DNA from: Pseudomonas veronii
GTDB lineage: Bacteria; Pseudomonadota; Gammaproteobacteria; Pseudomonadales; Pseudomonadaceae
Length of the DNA stretch: 64,000 nucleotides
Assembly: GCF_001439695.1 (NCBI RefSeq)
Contig: NZ_JYLL01000014.1
Span: 1 to 64,000, forward strand
Reading direction: 5' to 3'
Every line of letters starts with the position of its first letter. Position 1 is the first letter of the stretch. The notes below the pieces were generated by a model, which was not told the origin of the DNA, did not search any database, and saw nothing but the letters and a program-made list of their open reading frames with translations. The translations under genes and the position numbers were made by a program. Below, piece after piece: positions 34,897-42,306 of this stretch.

Positions 34897-35478
34897 TCAG
34901 GCGGACTGAACGGTACGGGTGGCATCACGGCGGGCCGTGCGCGGAGCGGGTGGAGATTCAGGTTCCACCCGAGCCTCTATTGGGTTTTCGGTATCCTCAA
35001 CTTCGGCATCAGCCGACGGTGGGGATGGTTCACTGTTTGGCGCTTGCTCAGCAGGTGCTGTTGCTTCCTGCCTGGCGGGTGCTTTGTATTCGAACGTGCC
35101 GTTGATCTTGATCCAGTCGATGAACAGCAAACGACCTTTCAGGCTGGCGCCCGGTTGGCCTTGTTTCTCGCCTTTCTCATAGAGAAACGGATCGATCCAC
35201 AGGTCGCCGATACGGAACGACAGCAAGACCTTTTTCTCGGCGTTGACGGCGTCCATATAGAGACGAATCAAGCGTTCAGCTTCACCCCCAGCGACTTTGC
35301 AGTCGAAGCGGGTGTACTCCACCGCATCGGTGGCACCGTGCAGGGCTGCGATATCGCAGGCAATGAATGGTTGGCCGCGGCGGACTTGGACTTCACGAAC
35401 ACGGTTGAGGTAGCCGATACCGACGGTGTGCAGGTTGAAGTAAGTGGTCGCTTCTTTGGATTGGTTGGCGTGGGCCAT
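34897..35478 (-). CDS. STY4534-family ICE replication protein (DUF3577)
   Basis: 193 residues. TTYFNLHTVGIGYLNRVREV and FDCKVAGGEAERLIRLYMDAV are strongly typical of the DUF3577/STY4534 family, which occurs in PFGI-1-like ICEs and Salmonella SPI-7. The domain covers residues 1-130; the tail is Pro/Glu/Ala-rich and disordered. Believed to take part in ICE replication or strand processing, beside TopB and SSB. Behind two stacked leader elements (35515-35824). Confidence 0.82.
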   Translation of the reverse strand: MAHANQSKEATTYFNLHTVGIGYLNRVREVQVRRGQPFIACDIAALHGATDAVEYTRFDCKVAGGEAERLIRLYMDAVNAEKKVLLSFRIGDLWIDPFLYEKGEKQGQPGASLKGRLLFIDWIKINGTFEYKAPARQEATAPAEQAPNSEPSPPSADAEVEDTENPIEARVEPESPPAPRTARRDATRTVQSA

Positions 35479-35514
35479 GGTGGTTCTCCTGTTTCAAGGG
35501 GAAACGGCGACGCA

Positions 35515-35553
35515 CAGTCCCTGATGGGGAAGTGAGCCCCCGTCAGGGTGGGT
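35515..35553 (-). ncRNA. ICE leader hairpin element, copy 2 (before the STY4534-type gene)
   Basis: Minus strand: ACCCACC, CTGACGGGGG, spacer, TTCCCC, ATCAGGG, 37-75 bases before the ATG at 35478. The stem here is extended by CCTGA/TCAGG around the GGGG/CCCC core. Confidence 0.5.
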
Positions 35554-35679
35554 AAGGTGAAGAAGAGCGATGAACGACTCACCACCGGCAAGCCGATGAC
35601 GATCAGAACGATGCGTCTGGCGGAATAACGGTGCAGCTGAGGAACGTCTGCGGTAGTGGTTAGCAGACATGGGGTAGTG

Positions 35680-35824
35680 GGCATTCATCACCGCTGAGGC
35701 GGTAACCGTGCGAGCTTCCGAACGCTGATCGCACTTGGGTAAACCACCACGAACGTGGCGTAGCCTTGAAGGTTCAAGCTACCTGGGCTGGGCTGTCAAC
35801 GACAGCAAACCACGCCCTTTGTAT
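35680..35824 (-). ncRNA. candidate structured RNA, copy 2 (paralogue of 11682-11828)
   Basis: About 145 bases aligning with 11682-11828. The stems are kept while bases change (CCAC/GTGG versus TCAC/GTGA; CGC/GCG versus CGT/ACG in the longest stem), and the blocks between are almost identical. Position relative to the downstream operon is also the same, about 200 bases before the first ATG and followed by a GGGG/CCCC leader element. No protein-coding frame is shared by the two copies. Confidence 0.65.
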
Positions 35825-35966
35825 AAGCCTGTCACAGGGGAGCGTCAAGACGCTGCAACCCGATTTTTTATAGCCGGAATACAGTGGCAGTCACTGGACT
35901 GAAGAAAGTGAAGAGTGGGCCTGACGGGATGCCAGGCGAGGAAGAAAAAAACCACCTTTGACGGTC

Positions 35967-36284
35967 TTACGCAGTCGACCAGCGCCTCGCAACACTTGGT
36001 TGAACTGCGCCATGATTCGCCAACCGACCCTTGTCGTGGCCTGGGTCGGAACATGCTGGCACGCATCCGCGCACAAAAGGTGCCCAGTGTTTCCCCGGCG
36101 GGCTCCGGGACTGAATACGATCGCCGAAGCGGATGACCGCTGTTGCCGGGTAGAGGCAACAGTGGTCATCCGCCACCACGATCAGGTCAAGCACAAAACG
36201 GGAATGAAATCCCGCAGAAGAGAAGGCTCCGAACTCGACGAGTTCGACCGAGCTACCCGGAGCAAATCGGTCTTGGGTCGCCAT
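35967..36284 (-). CDS. possible hypothetical protein, 105 aa
   Basis: From ATG at 36284 the product starts MATQDRFAPGSSVELVEFG and continues with ordinary beta-type composition (FVLDLIVVADDHCCLYPATAV) up to about residue 65; the remainder is Cys/His/Arg-rich and looks like a shifted frame, so the gene may be damaged. The 19-bp inverted repeat at 36129 falls inside it. No strong ribosome-binding site. Placed between topB and the STY4534-type leader. Confidence 0.3.
   Translation of the reverse strand: MATQDRFAPGSSVELVEFGAFSSAGFHSRFVLDLIVVADDHCCLYPATAVIRFGDRIQSRSPPGKHWAPFVRGCVPACSDPGHDKGRLANHGAVQPSVARRWSTA
36129..36173 (-). repeat. 19-bp inverted repeat
   Basis: Left arm GCGGATGACCGCTGTTGCC, 7-base loop, right arm its complement with a single C/T difference that still allows G-U pairing in RNA. 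It would fold into a very stable stem. Confidence 0.7.
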
Positions 36285-36375
36285 TGGCGATGATCCTGAG
36301 GCACTACAGCAGAGAGGGTGGGACGACGTCAAGGCAGAGAACGCACCGTTCTCATAATGATCGTCCCATGGAACA

Positions 36376-38343
36376 TCATGAGCGACGCGTATCTTTACTG
36401 ATCGACACAGTGCCCTTGCAATCTGGGTAGTGGGAGCATGACCAGAACTGCCCTGATTTTCCTTTACGTCTACGCATCGAGGCATTGCAAATGGGGCAGG
36501 CCGGGCCGGCTTCGACAGGTACCGCCAAGGTGAGTGCGCCACAGTGTTCGACCAATTGTGCAATCCAGTTCGCCTGCTTGGCGACGAACGCATCAAGGGT
36601 CAGGCGTCCCGTTTCGATTTCGTCCAGGGCCTGTTCCCATATCGCGGTCATGCCCGGATCTGCGATTGCGGCGGGTACCGCCTCAATCAGGGTATGGGCC
36701 GCTGCGGAGGCCATTAAGGCGCGTTTTTTCTTCAGCAAGTAACCGCGATCAATCAACCCCTTGATGATGCCGGCTCGCGTGGCTTCGGTACCGATACCGG
36801 TAGTGTCCCGAAGTTTCTGTTTCAGGCGTGGGTCGTTGACCAGCTTGGCGACGTTTTTCATCGCCTTGATCAGATCGCCCTCGGTGAGTGGTTTGGGGGC
36901 GGCGGTGCGCATGGACTTGAGTTCGACGTCGTCCACTGCGCACTGCGTGCCCTGTTGCAAGACGGGTAAGACTTGGGACTTGTGACTGGGTTCGTCCTCC
37001 TCGGTGTTTTCGGAGAGCAAGCCTTTCCAGCCCTGGACCAGGATCTGTTTGCCAACAGCGGTCAATCGTTTTTCGCCACATTCCAGTTCGACCTGGGTTC
37101 GATCAAACTCATGAGACGGAAGAAATTGCGCGAGGTAGTGGCTACGAATCAGTTCGTAGACTTGGCGTTCTTGTTCGGACATCCGCGCAAGGTTCGCCGG
37201 CTCGGTGGTGGGAATGATGCCGTGGTGCGCGGTGACCTTGGCATCGTTCCACACGCGGGAGTGCAGTGATCGATCGAGTCTTCCGAATGCGGGCCGCAGG
37301 GTGGGATCGGTTTTGAGCAGGGCATCGAATACCCCAGATACCTCGTCGAACATACTCTCTGGCAAATAGCGGCAATCACTGCGCGGGTAGGTGGTGGCTT
37401 TGTAGGTTTCATACAGAGCCTGGGCGATATTCAGGACTTCCTGAACGCCGAGTCCCAACTTGCGCGAGCAGACTTCTTGCAGCGTGCTCAAGTCGAAGGG
37501 CAGGGGCGCCGCTTCGCGGAAATGCTCAGTCTGCAGCGAGAGTACTGTGGCGGTCTTGCTGCAAGAGATCGCTTGGACCGTTTGACTGGCAAGCGCCTGT
37601 TGCAGGCAACGACCCGCTTCGTCCTGTCCTGAGCTTGGCGGTAACCACGATGCGATGAATCGCTGACCCCTCGACGATAAGTGCACTTCAACGTTCCAGT
37701 AGGGCACCGGAACGAAACTGGCAATCGCACGATCCCGATCGACCACTAGGCGTAAAGTGGGTGTCTGTACGCGTCCAACCGACAGCACGCCGTCGTAGCC
37801 TGCCCGCCGACCGAGGAGGGTAAACAAACGACTGAGGTTCATGCCGATCAGCCAGTCAGCACGGCTGCGGGCGAGGGCTGAGTGATAGAGCGGGAAGGTC
37901 TCCTGACCAGACTTCAGCGAGGACAATGCTTTGCGAATCGACGCCTCGTTGAGTGCCGACAACCAGAGGCGCTGAACGGGGCCTCGATACTTGCAGAGTT
38001 CCAGTAACTCGCGGGCAATCATTTCACCTTCGCGGTCGGCGTCGGTCGCGATGACGACGGTGGTGGCTTTACTGAGCAGGCGCTTGATGACTTTGAACTG
38101 TGCCGCAGTCTTGGGTTTGACCTCGACCTGCCACTGCGCGGGAATGATCGGTAGATGATCTAACGACCAACTCTTGAAGTGTTCACCATAAGCTTCAGGC
38201 GGTGCTGTCTCCAGCAGGTGACCGATACACCAGGTGACGGTTGTCTCGGGTGCGATTAGGCAGCCATCGCTGCGCCGGCTGGCTCCGAGAACTTTGGCGA
38301 TGTCACGACCTTGGGAAGGTTTCTCGCAGAGGAAGAGGCGCAT
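36376..38343 (-). CDS. topB: DNA topoisomerase III of the ICE
   Basis: 655 residues. Toprim motif at the N-terminus (LFLCEKPSQGRDIA, and VIATDADREGEMIA near 110), active-site tyrosine region TTYPRSDCRYLPE near 320, GIGTEATRAGIIKGL near 530, and a C-terminal zinc finger CPICNASMRRRKG...CSHYPDC. Type IA enzyme acting on single-stranded DNA in ICE replication or transfer, together with SSB. The ATG at 38343 follows GGAG buried in a 10-bp hairpin (38348-38372), implying translational control. Confidence 0.92.
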   Translation of the reverse strand: MRLFLCEKPSQGRDIAKVLGASRRSDGCLIAPETTVTWCIGHLLETAPPEAYGEHFKSWSLDHLPIIPAQWQVEVKPKTAAQFKVIKRLLSKATTVVIATDADREGEMIARELLELCKYRGPVQRLWLSALNEASIRKALSSLKSGQETFPLYHSALARSRADWLIGMNLSRLFTLLGRRAGYDGVLSVGRVQTPTLRLVVDRDRAIASFVPVPYWNVEVHLSSRGQRFIASWLPPSSGQDEAGRCLQQALASQTVQAISCSKTATVLSLQTEHFREAAPLPFDLSTLQEVCSRKLGLGVQEVLNIAQALYETYKATTYPRSDCRYLPESMFDEVSGVFDALLKTDPTLRPAFGRLDRSLHSRVWNDAKVTAHHGIIPTTEPANLARMSEQERQVYELIRSHYLAQFLPSHEFDRTQVELECGEKRLTAVGKQILVQGWKGLLSENTEEDEPSHKSQVLPVLQQGTQCAVDDVELKSMRTAAPKPLTEGDLIKAMKNVAKLVNDPRLKQKLRDTTGIGTEATRAGIIKGLIDRGYLLKKKRALMASAAAHTLIEAVPAAIADPGMTAIWEQALDEIETGRLTLDAFVAKQANWIAQLVEHCGALTLAVPVEAGPACPICNASMRRRKGKSGQFWSCSHYPDCKGTVSISKDTRRS

Positions 38344-38347
38344 AAGA

Positions 38348-38372
38348 CTGCTCCGGATGGGGTCCGGAGCAG
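38348..38372 (-). promoter_or_regulatory. hairpin sequestering the topB ribosome-binding site
   Basis: CTGCTCCGGA-CCCCA-TCCGGAGCAG on the minus strand is a perfect 10-bp stem. Its 3' arm contains the GGAG that lies seven bases before the topB ATG, so the folded form would block initiation. No T-run follows; this is not a terminator. Confidence 0.7.
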
Positions 38373-38397
38373 AGTTGTTGGAAACAGCAGCTACGAG

Positions 38398-38430
38398 ATA
38401 TGAGAAACCTGACTCGCAGGTACCTCATAT
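38398..38430 (-). promoter_or_regulatory. inverted repeat in the topB leader
   Basis: ATATGAG / CTCATAT and inside it ACCTG / CAGGT around a 5-base loop, with one two-base internal mismatch. It lies 25 bases upstream of the ribosome-binding hairpin in a 225-base leader between ssb and topB; possible operator or alternative RNA stem. Confidence 0.45.
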
Positions 38431-38568
38431 TAGTCGGTGAGGACTGCCTTGACGATCCGATGCTGTTACCCCGTTTTAGCGTGGACGACAGTGTGGGTCT
38501 TCACGAGCAGCGAGTAGTAATACGCCAGCAACTTCGCGCAAAGGCGCAATTTTTATGCCTAATGCTCG

Positions 38569-39039
38569 TCATTCCGGAGGTGGCGGCCCTGTGCGCTTTT
38601 TTGGCTTCGACGCAGGTGAGCTGGCTTGCTCTGTATTTTGCCCGACGTGTTTCGCAGATGCTGCCGGTTCATTGGATCGCTCCCGCATGACCACGCTGTG
38701 CACTCGATGAGGCAGGATGCCGACTCGACGGGCCTCGATCTTGAAGGTCACCCGCGCGTTGTCTTCGCTGTCCTCCCACTCATCTCGTATCGTGCGGCCC
38801 TCGACCAGCACACGCATACCTTTCTGGTACAGCGTGCTCCAGTGTTCAGCCTCGCGGTGCCAGAGCTCAACCGGCGCCCAATAGCCGCCTCGATCTTCGT
38901 AGCCGCCCTCGCGTGGCACGGGGTTGTCGAAGTACACATTCAGCCGTAGCAAACGCCGTGGCTCGTCATTGCCTGAGGCGAATTCCTGGAACTCTGGCGC
39001 ACTGCCGATGTTGCCTTCGCCGACGAAAAAAGTACTCAT
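38569..39039 (-). CDS. ssb: single-stranded DNA-binding protein of the ICE
   Basis: 156 residues from ATG at 39039 (GGAG eight bases upstream). The OB-fold runs to about residue 112: MSTFFVGEGNIGSAPEF, LRLNVYFDNPV, YWAPVELWHREAEHWSTLYQKGMRVLVEGRTIRDEW. The tail is Ser/Pro/Lys-rich and ends PPPPE instead of the usual acidic tip with terminal Phe, so contact with host SSB partners may be reduced. ATGA overlap with the DUF3158 gene. Confidence 0.85.
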   Translation of the reverse strand: MSTFFVGEGNIGSAPEFQEFASGNDEPRRLLRLNVYFDNPVPREGGYEDRGGYWAPVELWHREAEHWSTLYQKGMRVLVEGRTIRDEWEDSEDNARVTFKIEARRVGILPHRVHSVVMRERSNEPAASAKHVGQNTEQASSPASKPKKRTGPPPPE

Positions 39040-39554
39040 CGTGATATCTCCGCTGCGGTTGTGAACTGGCGCAGCAGCCGTTCGGCACTGGCCATTTTGA
39101 TCGCGCAGGTCGAGGCCTGGCGGTAAAGCGAATGCACCACGCTCATCTGCAGGTTCAGTGCAATACGGTTGCATTCGAAACGGTGCAACCCCTCGCGTAC
39201 GGCCTGCGGTTGGGTCTTGTTGCGGACCTGGCGTTCCCAGACCGCAACCCCCATGCGGGCGAAGTCACGGGTGCGCCAACGCAAAAAGGTGCTGCCCGCG
39301 CTGGTGTTCTGCAGCACCAATCGAATATCCAGCAGTGAGTACGGGGGCTGTCCGGCTTGCTGCACAACAGCTTCCATCAGGTGACATAACTGCGCCTCGA
39401 TTTCCCTCGCCACCTGCGCCAGGTGGTCCAACTCCCCCTTACCCTTAAAAGGTTTTAAAAGGCCTTTTAGGGAGGCAGCGTGTTCGAGCTGTCGATAGGC
39501 ATCCGGTGTTAACGCTTCGAAGGGCATTGGTTGAGCCGGGATCATGAGATTCAT
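39036..39554 (-). CDS. DUF3158-family ICE protein
   Basis: 172 residues, all alpha, no signal peptide. LEHAASLKGLLKPFKGKGEL at the N-terminus and STFLRWRTRDFARMGVAVWE in the middle are the conserved blocks of DUF3158 proteins, found only beside the PFL_4669 and ssb genes in ICEs. ATGA overlaps on both sides show one translation unit. Probably part of the replication or processing machinery; mechanism unknown. Confidence 0.75.
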   Translation of the reverse strand: MNLMIPAQPMPFEALTPDAYRQLEHAASLKGLLKPFKGKGELDHLAQVAREIEAQLCHLMEAVVQQAGQPPYSLLDIRLVLQNTSAGSTFLRWRTRDFARMGVAVWERQVRNKTQPQAVREGLHRFECNRIALNLQMSVVHSLYRQASTCAIKMASAERLLRQFTTAAEISR

Positions 39555-40369
39555 GCTTCGTCCTCCGGCTCATCCACCGTCGCAGATGGCTCTCTCGCTT
39601 CCTCTGCCAATGCGTCCGCGTCATCCACTGCCACAGCACCACGACGAATGATCGGTGGCGCGAACTGGGAGCGGCGATGACCCTCAAGAATGTCCATGGG
39701 GGGCAAACCCATCTTCTCGATGGCCGCCAGAGCACGGGCATTGTTCGCTGCCATGTCATCACGGGTGACGCCAGAATGCCGATAGCGCTGCGCCTGGCCG
39801 AACAGGCTGCGCAGCAGATGGGCGCCGTCATCGATCCAGGCTTCCATGTCGACGCGGCCGATCAAGGCTGTGTGATGGGCCAATAGGGTACGACGCACCA
39901 GGGTGTCGTAGTCGGTCAGCAGGTAGACCGCCAGAAAACCCAGCTGGCTGCCGATGTACAACGGCAAGGTGACGGGGTGGATGTTGAGGTTGTCGCCCAT
40001 GTCGATCTGTGTCGGCAGGTCCTGTCTGATCCGATCCAGCTGTTGGGTCAGTTCCAGCATCCCAGCCTTGGCCTGCATCAGTTTTTCTTCGAGTTGTACG
40101 ATGGCCCAGTCGGCATAGGGATCGTCCTGAGCCGCGGTTTGTTTGATCAGGTTGGTGACACTGATGTAGCCGGCCATGCCCATGATCGAGTGAACGCCTT
40201 CGCGTGCGGTCCGCCCTTGCCAGATACGGGCGGCGTGGTGAGTGTGCAGGGTCAGGGTGATGCTGCTGCGCAATGAACCCAGGTTGAGTTGGTAATGATC
40301 GGCCACGGCGTTGTCCTCGCATTCGCTTGGACGGAAACGTTGCGGCAGATGAGGGTCAAGGACAGCCAA
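39551..40369 (-). CDS. PFL_4669-family ICE protein (TIGR03761-like)
   Basis: 272 residues if TTG at 40369 is used; a GTG at 40306 with GAGG upstream is an alternative start giving 251. The core LRSSITLTLHTHHAARIWQGR and GMAGYISVTNLIKQ identify the family; the C-terminus is acidic. Mainly helical and soluble. First gene of a cluster with DUF3158 and ssb, behind a 200-base gap carrying two large palindromes. Confidence 0.78.
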   Translation of the reverse strand: MAVLDPHLPQRFRPSECEDNAVADHYQLNLGSLRSSITLTLHTHHAARIWQGRTAREGVHSIMGMAGYISVTNLIKQTAAQDDPYADWAIVQLEEKLMQAKAGMLELTQQLDRIRQDLPTQIDMGDNLNIHPVTLPLYIGSQLGFLAVYLLTDYDTLVRRTLLAHHTALIGRVDMEAWIDDGAHLLRSLFGQAQRYRHSGVTRDDMAANNARALAAIEKMGLPPMDILEGHRRSQFAPPIIRRGAVAVDDADALAEEAREPSATVDEPEDEA

Positions 40370-40418
40370 AAAACTGAATGCGGTCTGTTCGGTTTGGTTT
40401 AAGAGGGCTAATTATGGA

Positions 40419-40463
40419 GACGTCAGTAGATTTGATGCCACCGGCATCAAATCTACTGACGTC
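40419..40463. repeat. perfect 21-bp palindrome, copy A
   Basis: Arms of 21 bases (from GACGTCAGTAGATTTGATG) with a 3-base ACC centre, perfectly complementary. Partner of the palindrome at 40547-40571; the two share the core GATTTGATGCC/GGCATCAAATC. In the leader of the PFL_4669 operon. Confidence 0.85.
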
Positions 40464-40546
40464 TACGTTCATCGAAAGAGATGTCCCGGCTTTTCCCTAA
40501 GAGTTTCATAGTTTGGTCCGATGTGTTCGTAGAGTGGAACACCATG

Positions 40547-40571
40547 GATTTGATGCCACTGGCATCAAATC
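40547..40571. repeat. 11-bp palindrome, copy B, at the replication-gene stop
   Basis: GATTTGATGCC-ACT-GGCATCAAATC. Similarity to copy A continues on the right as CTACTGAGGTC, so the stop codon and last codons of the replication gene belong to the repeat. No T-run follows, so it is not a normal terminator. Confidence 0.8.
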
Positions 40572-41761
40572 TACTGAGGTCCACCGCGTTTGCCACGCAG
40601 TTGGCGCAGCTCATTCAGGCACGCTTGTGCGAGGGCAGACGCGGGTTCGCCCTGTTGTCGAGATGGCCGCGAGGGAGCGGGTGGAGGTGATTCTGCAATG
40701 GGTGAAGGTTCGGCCTGACCTGCCCAAGGACGAAAGTCACCTTTCAGTGCGCGCTGGATCAGGCCCATCAGATACGCCGCTGGCTTGCGGATTCCACCGG
40801 CCGCACAACGTGCTCCCGCTTCGTTGAGCACCGCCTGCCGATCCGCTGGTTTGAGTTTGTTCAGCGCCACGGCGACGGCCTGACGCTCGCTTGGGCTCAG
40901 GTGCAGCGCAGCGGGCCAGTGCAGGTTATCCACCGCTGCGGTCGCGCGCGGTACTGTACAAATACTTTCTTTTAATACAGTACAGGCGGCGTTCGGATTC
41001 CGAACGGTGTCTGAAACATTGACGTTCAGGCCCGGTTCGGAATCCGAACGAGGGCCTGCACGATTCCGAACGCGGTGATCTTCCTCCCGTTCGGAATCGT
41101 GGAAGGCATCAACGGCTGGCTGATCCAATCCTTGCTGCGTCCAGTGTTCGCCCCAGCTGTCGAGCCGCGTCGGTAACCGATCACGATCGATATTCGTGTC
41201 CTGGCGGACTTCCTCCACAACGTGCTGAGCGACAATACGCACCGCCTTCGTCGCATGACCGAGGGCATGCCCGACCAGCGCCAGGTAATCCTGATCCAGT
41301 TCCATGGCTTCGGCGGGGGTTAACGGCTCATCGTGCAGAACATACAGAAAACCTTGAAGACGTCCGCTGAGCTGATCGCGTCCGCGACTCACCAAACTGA
41401 GCCAGCGCGTCAACCTGAGCATCGTCAACACCCGAGCAATGGTTTCACGGGAGGCTGACGCACCGTAGGGCACGCTCGACAGGTAAGGCTGCAAATCCTC
41501 ATAGCGCGGCGTGACCACGCCCTGGCCTTGCAGCATGAGTCGAAACACCTGCCAGGCATTGCGTTCCAACGGCGTCAACCGACTATCCAACAGCAGCCGA
41601 CGTGGCACGACTTCGTGAGATTGGCCACTGAATAGAAAGCCAGCTTGCAGGGCCTGGTTGGAGGGTTGTTCAGTGGTAGGGCGTACGGGCCAGCGTTCAC
41701 TCAGATGCTGGGTGCATTGCTGCAGGACACGCTGCCAACGACTGGAAGGGGCTGTGTTCAT
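40571..41761 (-). CDS. STY4528-family ICE/pathogenicity-island replication protein
   Basis: 396 residues from ATG at 41761 (ATGA overlap with the DUF2857 gene). The N-terminal half has LLLDSRLTPLERNAWQVFRLML and ASRETIARVLTMLRLTRWLSLV, a winged-helix replication-initiator style domain as in the STY4528 family; the C-terminal half is a Ser/Asp/Glu linker then a helical PSERQAVAVALNKLKPADRQAV domain. DNA of the linker contains iteron-like palindromes and a DnaA-box-like site (40928-41100), as in initiators that carry their origin inside the gene. Stop codon lies in a repeated palindrome. Confidence 0.72.
   Translation of the reverse strand: MNTAPSSRWQRVLQQCTQHLSERWPVRPTTEQPSNQALQAGFLFSGQSHEVVPRRLLLDSRLTPLERNAWQVFRLMLQGQGVVTPRYEDLQPYLSSVPYGASASRETIARVLTMLRLTRWLSLVSRGRDQLSGRLQGFLYVLHDEPLTPAEAMELDQDYLALVGHALGHATKAVRIVAQHVVEEVRQDTNIDRDRLPTRLDSWGEHWTQQGLDQPAVDAFHDSEREEDHRVRNRAGPRSDSEPGLNVNVSDTVRNPNAACTVLKESICTVPRATAAVDNLHWPAALHLSPSERQAVAVALNKLKPADRQAVLNEAGARCAAGGIRKPAAYLMGLIQRALKGDFRPWAGQAEPSPIAESPPPAPSRPSRQQGEPASALAQACLNELRQLRGKRGGPQ
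40928..41100. other. candidate replication origin inside the replication gene
   Basis: TTATCCACC (8 of 9 to the DnaA box) at 40928-40936, an AT-rich spacer flanked by GTACTGTA and TACAGTAC (40953-40985), two palindromes of the form CGTTCGGA-TCCGAACG (40990-41006, 41034-41050) and two half sites (41061-41072, 41089-41100). The combination of DnaA box, AT-rich stretch and iterons is what an iteron origin looks like. Not proven. Confidence 0.4.
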
Positions 41762-42306
41762 GTGCCGTTGCTGTACTGGTCGATTTGTTGCCAGACGATG
41801 GTCAAGCTGATCTGTTGCTCGTCCGCCAGCATCATCATGGCGTCGAGCTGGTCCTCGGTACTGTCCTGAGCGCGTAGTTGGCACCAACGCTGCCAGAGCG
41901 CATGCTCCTGCGCCTCGCTCAAATTCTGAGGGCGACCTTTTCGGGTTTCTATCTTGAGCAGACGTCGACGCAGGGCGGTTTCCGAATGCGCCAAGCCAAA
42001 GCATTGGTACATGATGGTGCTGCTGGCGCCGAGCTTGAGCGCGCGGTTGATCAAGCGCTCGTTCTGCTCGTCACGTTCGGCTTGCTCGATCAACCGATGC
42101 AGCACCGGCGAGTCAATCTTGATCTCAACCCAGGGGATGGTTGCATGGGCCAGGCGCGACAACGTAGTGGGCGGTAAGGATTGCAACAGGTAGATGTCGT
42201 CCTCACCCAGTCCGAGTGCCTTGCAGCGCTGCAGGTTACCCTGGCGCAGCTCATGCAGTATCTGGGTCAGCATGGCCTGGTTGAGCACATTGAAGGACAG
42301 GTTCAT
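41758..42306 (-). CDS. DUF2857-family ICE protein
   Basis: 182 residues. NLSFNVLNQAMLTQILHELRQGNLQRC opens the family domain, and the C-terminal half has a DNA-binding-like ETALRRRLLKIETRKGRP region. AAGGAG five bases before ATG; ATGA overlap with both parB and the replication gene. DUF2857 genes are invariant neighbours of ICE parB; they resemble regulators of the SPI-7 maintenance operon, but function is unproven. Confidence 0.78.
   Translation of the reverse strand: MNLSFNVLNQAMLTQILHELRQGNLQRCKALGLGEDDIYLLQSLPPTTLSRLAHATIPWVEIKIDSPVLHRLIEQAERDEQNERLINRALKLGASSTIMYQCFGLAHSETALRRRLLKIETRKGRPQNLSEAQEHALWQRWCQLRAQDSTEDQLDAMMMLADEQQISLTIVWQQIDQYSNGT

Larger units (their letters stand above)
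35825..36375. other. gene-poor region with several inverted repeats between topB and the RNA leader
   Basis: About 550 bases. The strongest structure is a 19-bp inverted repeat with one mismatch and a 7-base loop at 36129-36173; CGAACTCG-A-CGAGTTCG lies at 36230-36246. A possible minus-strand gene occupies 35967-36284 (listed separately with low confidence). No other gene is seen. Confidence 0.45.

Noticed and set aside
40953..40985. LexA-box-like CTGT...ACAG pair
   Set aside because: The half sites are 19 bases apart instead of 8, so it is not an SOS box; kept only as part of the origin candidate.
40990..41100. repeat cluster considered as a CRISPR array
   Set aside because: Repeats are short, palindromic, irregularly spaced and inside a coding gene; no cas genes are in the window.
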